Part shown: positions 1 to 9,500 of the stretch, piece by piece
How positions within the stretch are numbered: position 1 is the stretch's first letter
Layout of the letters: every line of letters starts with the position of its first letter
Assembly (NCBI RefSeq): GCF_033958435.1
Contig: NC_134161.1
Coordinates: forward strand, 1,488,001 to 1,552,000
From: Carettochelys insculpta
Taxonomy: Eukaryota; Chordata; Testudines; Carettochelyidae
Length of the DNA stretch: 64,000 nucleotides
Reading direction: 5' to 3'
Notes under the pieces: model-generated
Told to the model about the DNA's origin: nothing
Seen by the model: the letters and a program-made list of their open reading frames with translations, nothing else
Database searches by the model: none
Translations under genes and position numbers: made by a program

Positions 1-957
1 ACTTTAATTCTTAGATTTGGTTTGCACTATTTTTTCTTTCTCAGAGCTCTTTAAATGTTTCTAAAATGAAGACTGCTGAGACAGTTTGATCACAGAGGCA
101 CCTTACTGCAAGAACCACCACATTGTTACTCCAAGTGGAAAGTGTTACGGTTTTGTTCTGTGCAGGTTCTTTTGGTGAAATGATATTTAGAAGTGGATGG
201 ATTTTTCAGTTGGTGTTTGTTTGGCATTTGTGGTGGCAATGTGTCTGAAAGCAACAGGCTGAGAACCCTCCTATTGCCAGCTGTATAGAGGGCAGGTTCT
301 ACGGCAGCCTTTTCCATTTCCTATTCTACTGATGCACCAAAATCCTGACTTTTCTCTCTTGTTCCAAACCTAGTTCCCCGCCACTCCTGATTCACCTCAG
401 TTCTGTCCTGCAGCACCCCTTGATGTTTGTGAGGACAGATACAAAGTTTGCTGGTGCCCTTCAACTTTGGCACGCCACTTCTGTTCCAACCTAGAGAGGC
501 TGCGAAGTAAACACTACCAGTTGTGCCTAATCGCTATAATCCATATCAAAGTTCAATGGCTGGTCTGGTTCCATTGCATCAAGATTCCAGGAGGTCCTTA
601 TACCTCCCAGTAATGCAAACAGTAATTTTTTAGATATGCAAATTAAGAAAAATTCCCTTTTGCGGCAATGCTAATTACTGCTCCAGGTTACTAGTAGCGC
701 ATTCTATTGCTAAATATGTGGTAAACGTATCACATTCAGTGCTGCTGCAAATCCCAGTTAAAAAATAATCAGGATCTCAGAAAGCTTCTGTATTTAATTG
801 ACATGAAATCAAAATATGATCTTGTTTGTTTAGGAAGCATTTTTATGGTCTGCCTGTGAAGTACTTGTCATGTTATCTCAGTCATTTGTTTTCTTTTCCT
901 ATCATGGAGTGTCATAAATGAATTTGCTTTCTGGGCAGACTCAGAAGTAGTGATACA
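1..957. other. AT-rich spacer, no gene recognised
   Basis: No splice-bounded coding exon or repeat family was recognised here. Long frames are absent; the 63-codon frame on the minus strand at 126-317 has no domain. By synteny this stretch should lie downstream of MPZL2, so part of it may be an untranslated or intronic tail of that gene, but nothing in the sequence proves it. Confidence 0.4.
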
Positions 958-1112
958 AATGAAATGTAATGTGGATAAGTGTAAGGTAATGTACATTGGA
1001 AAAAATAACCCCAACTATATACTTACAATATGATGGGGACTAATTTAGCTATAATGAATCAGGAAAGAGATCTTGGAGTTATCGTGGATAGTTCCTTGAA
1101 AACATCCACACA

Positions 1113-1446
1113 GGGTGCGTCTACGCGACCTGGCTACTTCGAAGTAGCCGGCACAACCTCGAAATAGCACGTGTCGCGTCTACATGCGCCGTGTGCTATT
1201 TCGATGTTGAAATCGATGTTAGGCGGCAAGACATCGAAATTGCTATTCCCATCCGAAGATGAGAATAGCGCCCTACTTCGACGTTCAACATCAAAGTAGG
1301 GCGTGTGTGGATGATCCGCGTCCCGCTACTTCGAAATAGTGGGGTCCTCCATGGCGGCCATCAGCTGAGGGGTTGAGAGATGCTCTGACCAGCACCTGTG
1401 GGGCTCTATGGTCACTGCGTGCAGCAGCCCTTAGCCCAGGGCTTCT

Positions 1447-1479
<33 letters not shown>

Positions 1480-1817
1480 AGCTGGGGGTCCATGCTGCAC
1501 GCACAGAGTCTGCAACCAGTTGTCGGCTCTGTGGATCTTGTGCTGTACAGGCCGAGTGTGTCTGGGAGGGGCCCTTTAAAGGAGTGGCTTGGGACTTTGC
1601 TGGCCCCTTATTTCGACAGGGAGCACTAGTGTGTGTGTACGCTCCACATTTCCTTCCGGGGCAGCTCCTTTTGACGTTTTCCATCACTACTTTGACATTG
1701 AATGTTGACGGCACCAGCCCTAGAGGACGTGTAGACAATACACATCGAAGTAGCCTATTTCATGTTCTTACTTTGAAATAGGCTACTTCGACATAGTGTG
1801 CTAGTGTAGACATAGCT
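1113..1817. mobile_element. Non-autonomous DNA transposon inserted in CR1
   Basis: This block interrupts a CR1 copy and has related ends: GTGCGTCTAC near the left end and, inverted, CTATGTCTAC at the right end. It contains a perfect 18-bp palindrome at 1132-1149 and a hairpin with 17-bp perfect arms at 1746-1762 and 1774-1790. Many internal segments repeat the TTCGAAGTAG or ATTTCGA theme. There is no transposase frame, so it is a MITE-like, non-autonomous element. The superfamily is uncertain because no clear target-site duplication could be read. It carries a CTG repeat. Confidence 0.75.
1448..1480 (+). repeat. CTG/GCT trinucleotide tract, ten units
   Basis: Ten uninterrupted GCT units (1448-1477) are followed by GCA and a further GCTG. 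The tract sits inside the DNA transposon at 1113-1817. It opens poly-leucine, poly-alanine and poly-serine frames on both strands, which are low-complexity artefacts and not genes. Confidence 0.95.
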
Positions 1818-2572
1818 GCAATGTGCAGAGCCAGTCAAAAAGGCAAATAGGATGTTAGGTATTATTAAAAAAGGGATAGAAAATAAGACAAGGAGTATCT
1901 TACTGCCCCTATATAAATCTATGGTACGCCCACATCTTGAATACTGTGTACAGCAGTGGTCTGCTCACCTAGAAAAAGATATCCTGGCACTGGAAGAGGT
2001 TCAGAAAAGGGCAACTAAAATGATTAGGGGCTTGGAATAGGTCCCGTATGAAGAGAAGCTAAAAAGATTGGGACTTTTCAGTTTAGAAAAGAGGAGGCTG
2101 AGGGGGGACATGATAGAGGATATAAAATTCTGACAGGTGTGGAGAGGGTGAATAAGGAGAAGTTATTTACTTGTGCGCATAACACAAGAACTAGAGGACA
2201 CCAAATGAAAGTAATGGGTAGCAGGTTTAAAACTAATAAAAGAAAGTTCTTCTTCACTCAGCGCATAGTTAACCTGTGGAACTCCTTGCCAGAGGAGACT
2301 CTGAAGGCTGGGACTGTAACAGAATTTAAGAAAGAGCTAGATAAATTCATGGAGGTTAAGTCCATAAAAGGCTATTAGCCAAGGGTAGGAATGGTGCCCC
2401 TGGCCTCTGATTGTCAGAGGCTGGAGATGTATGGCAGGTGACAAATTGCTTGATCATTGTCTTTGGTCCACCCCCTCTGGAGCACCTGGCACTGGCCGCT
2501 GTTGGCAGACAGGCTACTGGGCTGGATGGACCTTTGGTCTGACCCAGTATGGCCGTTCTTATGTTCTTATGA

Positions 2573-4674
2573 TATAATATAAGCCAACAGAAGCTCTCCA
2601 CAATACTGTAAACTCTCCTCTCCTCAACACAGAGTTGTTCTGGTTCTTGACAAACTGGAATAGATGCCCCCATGTCATGACAAGGAGAAACTGTTTGGAT
2701 AAAAGAGAAGTTATAACACAGAACCCTAAATCAATGAACACTCAGGTTTGACTGCAATAGAAGCGTGTTCGTATGCAGCACAGTGATGCCGTGTTGTAGC
2801 AAAGGAATGTACACAAGCAGCCGCAACGGATTGCTACTTCTGTTCTCTCAGATCTTATGTCTTTTAGGTGCAAACACCTCCTGCCCATGTTGAACAGCTC
2901 TAACTTTGGAACTGGGCTAGGCCTACAATTAGAGCAGGATTACAAGCAGGACTGTTCCAGACCGTGGGGCTAAAAGGGTTCTAGTCCTGCTCCCACACCA
3001 TAAATGGCAAAGCTTCCACTGGCTTCAATGAAAGAAGGATTGGAGCAGTTAGCTGGGAAAGGAGCATATTTGTACAGTGTCCAGTCTTCAAACTAAAACC
3101 AAAACATATTCAACACAAGACATTAATACAGGCAAATCCAGATTATACAAACTCTTCTCATTTCACTTCACCCAAAATTTGTTTCTGTCCACTAAGTCTC
3201 CCACTCATATTGATGGTCTAGTGCAAGTCTCAGCCATAGAATCTATGATGTTACTTTTTGGAATCTCAAATGAACAGACTGCAGATTAAATTCAGTGATC
3301 ACACACTGCTGTGTTATGAAACCTACATCTCAGAATTTAACATACCATCTGTGTTCATCTCGTTGCAATTGTTAGAGCAGTATTACCCTCATTCTGTATT
3401 TCATAGGTTTTCTGCTTCCTCTTCTGCACACGTAATTTTCTAATTCTACTAGTCAGTTTCACAGCCGTGATTCTGCCTGCTGTTATTCTTGGGCCAGAAC
3501 CTTCCATAGAGAGAACTATTTACTTCAGGGTTCTGGTTGGATGCAGAGTTCTGCTCACATACAATAACTTGCAGGCTCAAAACTCAAGGGCAGAATCTAG
3601 ATGATGTGCATTTTATCAGAGTCAAACAGCTGCTTAGTTACAGAGAAGCTTTAGATTTTTATTTTTTGCCACAAAACTTAGTTTCAGCAGAGCGAGAAAC
3701 TATAGTAAGTAAGGGGCTGTGTCCCATCTCTGATTATTCTTTTGTGCTGTAATTTATTTTAAATGAGCTTTTCAAGAAATTGTATGTAAATAAAGCATTT
3801 GTAGTATTACAGTATGTCCTTTTTGTCTGTTTTTAATTGAAAAACTGGACACTTTACTGCACAATTTCATTATGGTAAGAAAACAGTGAATGCCACAGTA
3901 CATAATGGTGGGTAAGAGTATATTTTATTGGGCCAGCTGTTAGTGAGAAAGACAAGAGTCCAAGAAAAGATACTACCTCACCCATCTTGTGTCTCCAGTA
4001 CCCTGGGACTGATATGCTACAACGACACTGCTTAATGTCTATGCTTAGTATGAACGTTCCACAATGCCAGAAGACAGATTTTTTATAGCATCCTATCATA
4101 CATAGAAGTTGAAATGAATTATTTTCTTTGGAAGACTGGACCACTCAATTGTGTAAGTTAACTGCAGAGCACTGACATGCAGAAGCCTTTGGGTTGCTTG
4201 CCTGTGGGAGGAATAAATGCATTCATTTGCTTGAGAAGGGCGCACTTTGCTCTGCTCAGTAAAGATCCCTTTCTAAAGTGGCAATTGTGAGAGGCACTTG
4301 GGAACACCATACCAGACTGGGCTGTTCCTGTAATTTTCCAGAACTCTGTTGAAAGATGATGGACAAGTGTTTTTGAACATCTCTCAACTACTTCTCGTGT
4401 CTATTCTCATGTGCTGCTTCCATGATGCTTCCTGTATCAGGACTGGCTTCCTAGCCACTAAGAAACCTTCCTTGGAGCCCTCTGTATAATACATTTCTTT
4501 CCCAGGGGCCAGACTGCACTCATTACATCTTTCTGCAACGGATGGGCAGACAAAGGCACAAACTGAGACTGTTTATAACAGAACGGTTCTAAAGGAAGGG
4601 ACTTTTGAGACATGAGATTAGAAAGCTACTGACTCACAAATACTTACAAAGAAATTGAACTCTCAAGGGAAGCT
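2573..4674. other. AT-rich spacer, possible 3' UTR of upstream gene
   Basis: No coding exon was recognised. The stretch includes a strong polyadenylation-type signal at 3789. If MPZL2 lies just to the left, as in other amniotes, part of this block could be its 3' untranslated region. This is inference from gene order only. Confidence 0.35.
3789..3794 (+). terminator. Candidate polyadenylation signal AATAAA
   Basis: A canonical AATAAA is followed about 20-40 bases later by a T/GT-rich stretch around 3816-3835 (TGTCC and TTTTTGTCTG-like runs), the usual arrangement of a vertebrate cleavage site on the + strand. It may end an upstream gene such as MPZL2, whose coding exons are not in this window. 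Confidence 0.4.
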
Positions 4675-4675
4675 G

Positions 4676-4800
4676 AAACAAAAAAGCAGTCAAGTAGCAT
4701 TTAAAGACTAACAAAATAATTTATTAGGTGATGAGCTTTCATGGGACAGACCCACTTCTTCAGACCATAGCCACACCAGAACAGACTCCATATTTAAGGC
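4676..4800 (-). mobile_element. PLE-type tail repeat with degenerate hammerhead-like core
   Basis: Read on the minus strand, this ends AATAAATTATTTTGTTAGTC..ACTTGACTGC. It matches the end that follows the GIY-YIG relic at 57.7 kb, where AGCTCGTCACCCAATAAATC and AGTCTTTAAAG are recognisable. The minus strand also shows CTGAAGA, a GTGGG/CCCAT stem and GAAAGCTC, resembling the hammerhead-like fold at 52.1 kb but with a changed core (CTGAAGA instead of CTGATGA). Confidence 0.65.
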
Positions 4801-5722
4801 ATAGAGAACCAAAAACAGTAATCGGTGCAGGTCTTCTAGACCACGCAGGTCTTCGAAATAGGAGTGTAATGCCTAGGCTAGTTAAGTGATTGTCAACATG
4901 TGTAGCATCTATCTACCCATCTTGCTTAAGTTCAGAAGCCATCTTGTGTAATTTTATTTGACAAGTGAGGACAGTAGAAGCCACAGATACCACTTTTCTC
5001 CTTATCTTTCTGCCCTACTCATCTGCTCCGCTTCCTGACTCCTCTTCCTCTAGAACCAATCCATCAAGCTCCAAACGTTTGCAAAGACTAGGCTACTTGA
5101 GAGGGATACTTGCACACGTTCGCTGTGCCGTCAGTGACTGCCATCTCACGGAAGTGAGTAAAGCCAGAGTTACTGTTAAGGAAATACTGTTTGCTTTTCA
5201 TCTCACTGAATACATTGCAATCCAACCTTTCTTTACTTTCCTACCCACGTCCAACCAGTTTCACTACAAACTACATCCCCCTCTGACGTTTCTCATTCCT
5301 CAGCTGAGGCCCAAGCTGAGACTCTGTCTGGATTGCTGATAACTGTTAGCGAAAGATACGCAAATTGTGCAACAGTTCTGTTAGGAGAGGCTTTCCCGAC
5401 ATCTGGCTCATCCGCGTGGGGTCAAATTGTCAGGAAAACCCCCTTCAGCTGAGACAGCCCTTCTTCCTCATGGAACGAGCACGACTGGGAGGTTGGCAGA
5501 ATGCTCCTGAACTGGCAGACTTCTGTCGGGAGACCTCTGCGCTGCTGACAGACGCCTGCCGTTTAGCCAGAGCCTGATTTGTGATTCTCCCTAGCTTGGA
5601 GAACGCCAGCCACCCCTCAGGACGTATTTCTGTGCCGGGCAAGGCACCGTTTATCGTGCGATGGCTGCCGCTTGTGCTCGTGAAAGGGTCAAAAATCAGC
5701 TTGGCAGGCCTAAGAAACAGCG
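4801..5722. other. Spacer, nothing recognised
   Basis: No exon, RNA gene or known repeat was recognised. The open frame at 4965-5339 has no domain and no splice context. Confidence 0.35.
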
Positions 5723-5850
5723 ATCATAGAATCCTGGGGCTGGGAGGGACCTCAGGAGGTCATCTGGCCCAGCTCCTGCTTCAAGCAAGGATCGACCCCC
5801 ACAAAGTCATCCCAGCCAGGGCCTGGTCAAGCCGGGAGCTGAACACCTCC
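5723..5850 (-). mobile_element. CR1 3' end fragment
   Basis: Starts with the tail-like ATCATAGAATC, then GGGAGGGACCTCAGGAGGTC, CCAGCTCCTGCTTCAAGCA and GTCATCCCAGCCAGGGCCTG. This is the reverse complement of a CR1 3' untranslated end. The same end is seen, older and split, at 53466-53930. Confidence 0.85.
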
Positions 5851-6025
5851 TGCCGTGACGCGGCTCTGGCCGCCGCCGCCGCTTTGGCGCAGGGACGCAG
5901 CAGGGTGCTTTGGCGCAATGCAGCCCATGGCCCCGTGCCACAAAGGCGAGAAACGCTGGGGACCAAGGCGTACGAACAGGTCGCCCCCAGTCACGGCTGC
6001 ACCCCAGGGGCCGTGCACAGCAGAA

Positions 6026-6033
6026 TGACGTCA
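6026..6033. promoter_or_regulatory. CRE/ATF consensus palindrome 1
   Basis: Perfect TGACGTCA, the full cyclic-AMP response element bound by CREB/ATF proteins. It lies about 435 bases upstream of the MPZL3 start codon and 24 bases (start to start) from an identical site. Confidence 0.6.
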
Positions 6034-6049
6034 GGCCCTGGTGCCCTTA

Positions 6050-6057
6050 TGACGTCA
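6050..6057. promoter_or_regulatory. CRE/ATF consensus palindrome 2
   Basis: Second perfect TGACGTCA in the CpG-rich region, about 411 bases upstream of the MPZL3 start codon. Two full CREs so close together are unlikely by chance and suggest cAMP- or stress-responsive control of MPZL3. Confidence 0.6.
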
Positions 6058-6467
6058 CCGCGGGCACTGCGTTCCGCGGCAATGTCCTGTCCCAGCCGGA
6101 GCTGGGCCCTGAACCACAAGCGGGTGCCAGCCCCCCGGCGCTTCGGGCTACCGGTGCTGTGTGGGCAGCTGGCCCTGATCCCTCCCCGCAGCCCGCCTGG
6201 AGCCCGGCTGCGCTGAGCCCCTGGTGCTGCCCCGAGGCCTGCTGATGAGGCACCGCCAGGCTGTGCGTGGACAGCGGAAGGAGCCTGGGCCGGGGAAGAA
6301 GGAGGCAGGGCTGGGAGCAGGCCCCGTTGCCACGGGAACGACCCGGGCGGCCATCTTGGGCCTGGCCTGCCCTTCGGGGCGCCGAACTTCCGGTCCGGCC
6401 TCACCTGGGCCTTGCCCCGCCTGCCGCTGGGCGGCCGCGCTCTCTGTGCCGCAGCACCGCGAGCAGC

Positions 6468-6522
6468 ATGCGGGGCCGGGCGGCCGGCGGCTTCCTCCGC
6501 CTGGGGCTCCTGCTCCTGTACG
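6468..6522 (+). CDS. MPZL3: MPZL3 coding exon 1 (signal peptide)
   Basis: Encodes MRGRAAGG followed by a leucine-rich core, residues 1-18 plus one base of codon 19. The donor is G|GTGAGC. Lies in the CpG-rich region. Confidence 0.9.
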
Positions 6523-9500
6523 GTGAGCGCGGGCCGAGCCCTGGAGCCGGACCCCCCGCTGCCGGCTGGGCGGGGGCCTGGGGCGGGTCTGTGAAGTTGG
6601 GGTCAGGCTTAGGGTGGGTCTGGGGGTGGGGGTGATGGGGTGTGGGAGAGGGGTCAGCTAAGTGCTTGGAGCATAAGCCCATTGATGACTGTTGGCCAGG
6701 ATGGTCGGGGCGCAGCCCCATGCTTGGGGGTCCCTCACTTCTGAGTGCCAGAAGCTGGAGTGGATGACAGCAGATGGATTTCTTGATGATTGTCTGTTCT
6801 GTTTATTCCCTCTGGGGTGTTTGACATTGGTCACTGTCAGAAGACAGGACACTGGGGTACATGGATTATCCATCTCAGCCAGCAGGGACACTGTTATTTT
6901 CTTACTGTGTTTTTATGATGATGAAACAAGTCCCTTTTTGAAGACATTTGATAAACTAGTTGCCAGTGTTTGTCCCCATGGTAGTTTCAAGACCTGGCTA
7001 CAATTCCTAAGAGTTGTGACATTCTTGCGCCTCCCTTGGCTCCACAGTTTAGACAGTTGACTGACTTGTTTACATTTGTGGGGAAAAAAATTGTTTTCAA
7101 GTCCCAGGGTTTTGTATTTAAACTGCCTAAGCTTCTGTAATGCCATAAACATGTTTAGCATGTTACATCCTTAAAAAAGAAGTATGTTCTCAGCACCAAA
7201 GAGCTTACAAACTAAATAAGTGAGGCCTGAGAGAAGAACTTAAGGAGAAGGATTTATGTTGAGTTCTTAACGAGAAGACCCTTGCAGCTGGCCCTTTGGA
7301 CTTACTTTCTAGTCCAGTTGTGTTTGATTACCTATTTTTGACTACCTTATCCCCCATAACTACTTGGAGGGCTCGGGCAGTGCCTCCAAATAAATACCCT
7401 GGTTGTGGGCTAAGTGTGAAACACTGCTGAATTCCTGCTCCCATCAGAGGAATCCCAAGGTCTGCATTCCCTTAATATCATGGGGTTGGTTTGGGGGCAA
7501 AGGGATTGGATAGTTTGAGGTACAGTTTGAGACAGCCATCAGTTCTTTGCTGGAACAGCTTTGCTTTCTCACTTGTCTCTTACAAAAAATCCCCTCCAAT
7601 CTCTTTCTTTGGGGCTTGTTTCATCAGGTGTCTGCAATGCTTTTTCACTGGAAATTAAAGTGGATCCTGAAGTGCAAGCATTTGTTGATGAACAGGTGAC
7701 CCTGAAATGCTCATTCAAATCCTCCTCTCCCATAACTGAGAAGCTGACTGTAGATTGGACTTACCAGCCCCTCACGGGTGGACATATGGAGACAGTAAGT
7801 GCTTGCAGATGGATGGCCCAAAGAATCTTTCATGCCAGCTCGGCATAACTCCATGGGAAGGTTGAAGGTCCCAGGGCATTTGTGTAAAAACTCAGGGCCT
7901 CAGTTGTGCTTCTCCACTGCTGTATCGTGGGCTCTTGGGCTGTCACTCTCCATTCCAGAGGTGGTTGGATTTCAGTCCTGGTGCACATCTAGAGGTTGAA
8001 TTTCTTTACAGTCTTTTGGGGCAAAAGGCACCTTGGAATTACCAGGTAGTATAATCCTGAGAGATAACTGTCTTATTACAAAGTAGACATCCATATAAAT
8101 GCCCTGTGGATTGCGTGGTTTGTAAAGCCTCCCTTGCAAAACACCATAGTAGCTTTGCCAGGTCATAGAATGCAGGTATAATTTTTGTGTTGGAGTGGCA
8201 ACAGTGTGTGCATAGAGACAATATGAAGGCACTGATAGTGACAGGTGGTCCCAAAGGATTTATACGCTATTGGAAGTTATTTTTGGCAGCGTTATGAAAC
8301 GCAGTCACAGGTGCATAGATGTAAAATCCATTCAGAAATGTCTCATTCTCTGTGTAAATCATCAGTGATTTCCTCTGCTCAGATGAGGTTGAGCTCCTGG
8401 GAATGGCACATTGCAGCTGGGAGGATGTGGTGGTGTCTATGTAAAGTCCCCTGTGGCCAGTGTGAGTGAACTGACGGGAAGTTGGCGCTGTTTTGTGAAT
8501 TAAAGTCAGATCTGCAAAGTTGCGGCGTTCAGTCATTGATTTCCAAGGGGCTGAGGAGGGGGCACTGCAACTAGAGGCTGGCGCTGCTCCAGGGCTGTTA
8601 TAGCTGTGACCTGTGTGGCTTCAGAGCTTGTCACTCTCACCAATAGGAGTTGGTCCAGTAAAGATATTGTCTCACCCACTTTGTCTGGAAAAGCTGTCTG
8701 CATAAGGCCTTACCGTAATGCTGGGAACCTCAGGCCCATATCTTGCCTTGATCCAGCCTGCAAGGCTTGGAGCTTGCAGTGGGCTCACTGGTGCTGGTGG
8801 TCCAGTCACGTGGAGGGCGCTTGTGCTCACTCCCTGTGGTGGCGGGGAAAGCCCTCAGTGTTCCCTACGTTTGGCTCCTGGCATCATGGGAGCGAGAGAA
8901 GGTATGGCCATAACATGCTGTACTCTAGCCATCCAGAGTCGTTTGGTTCAGTGCTAATTAGAATCCCCGTCTGCAGTGTGAATCAGGGGCTATGCTCTAC
9001 CCTTTAGCTCCACAGGCTGTCCAGCACAACTCAGGCACATGTGAGGATCTAGCCCATAATGTCCATAAATGATATTTCTGTGTTATGTGAGGTTTTGAGG
9101 GCCTGATCAAGGTGAGCTGCAGGCTTTCTGCCTGGCAGGGTGGGAGGAAGTAGGTCTTTGCACTGTGGGGAAGCATTTCCTGCAGGCACCATCCCGTCAC
9201 TCCCATTGGCCTGGAATTACAGCCAATGGGAGCTGGTGGCGGGGGGGAGAGAGGGGATGTGGTACCTGAAATGAGCTCTTTCCTGCAGTGCACAGAGCTG
9301 TGCAGAGCCACCTGCATCCCTGGGAGCTGCATTAGGTAGGTGCCCTAATCCCCTGCTTCATTCTGCATCTGCTGTCCCGCCCAGGCTCCACAGCACCACC
9401 CACTCCTGCAGCCCCTTCCTTCCCAGACATCCCACTCTGCTCCTGCACCCTCTCTCTCCCTCCCAGACCTCAGACCCTTACCTTCAGCTTCCTCCTGCAC

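Larger units (their letters stand above)
958..2572 (+). mobile_element. CR1 LINE 3' fragment, split by a DNA transposon
   Basis: The sequence closely follows the C-terminal half of the CR1 reverse-transcriptase frame and 3' end seen intact at 17.9-19.6 kb. The first part is 958-1112. Homology resumes near 1818 with the segment coding [16 protein letters not shown] and continues to the TTCTTATGTTCTTATG tail at about 2572. The frame is broken by an in-frame TAG at 2038-2040 and by shifts, so it is dead. The 705-bp gap relative to the intact copy is a later inserted element, which is annotated separately. Confidence 0.9.
5851..6467 (+). promoter_or_regulatory. CpG-rich promoter region of MPZL3
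   Basis: GC-rich DNA with many CpG dinucleotides spans the first coding exon and continues to about 6640, while flanking DNA is AT-rich. No TATA box was seen, which fits a CpG-island promoter. Two perfect TGACGTCA palindromes lie inside it. The transcription start cannot be placed from sequence. Confidence 0.7.

Noticed and set aside
1291..1781. Overlapping frames with poly-Leu, poly-Ala and poly-Ser
   Set aside because: They are readings of one CTG tract inside a DNA transposon and have no domain.
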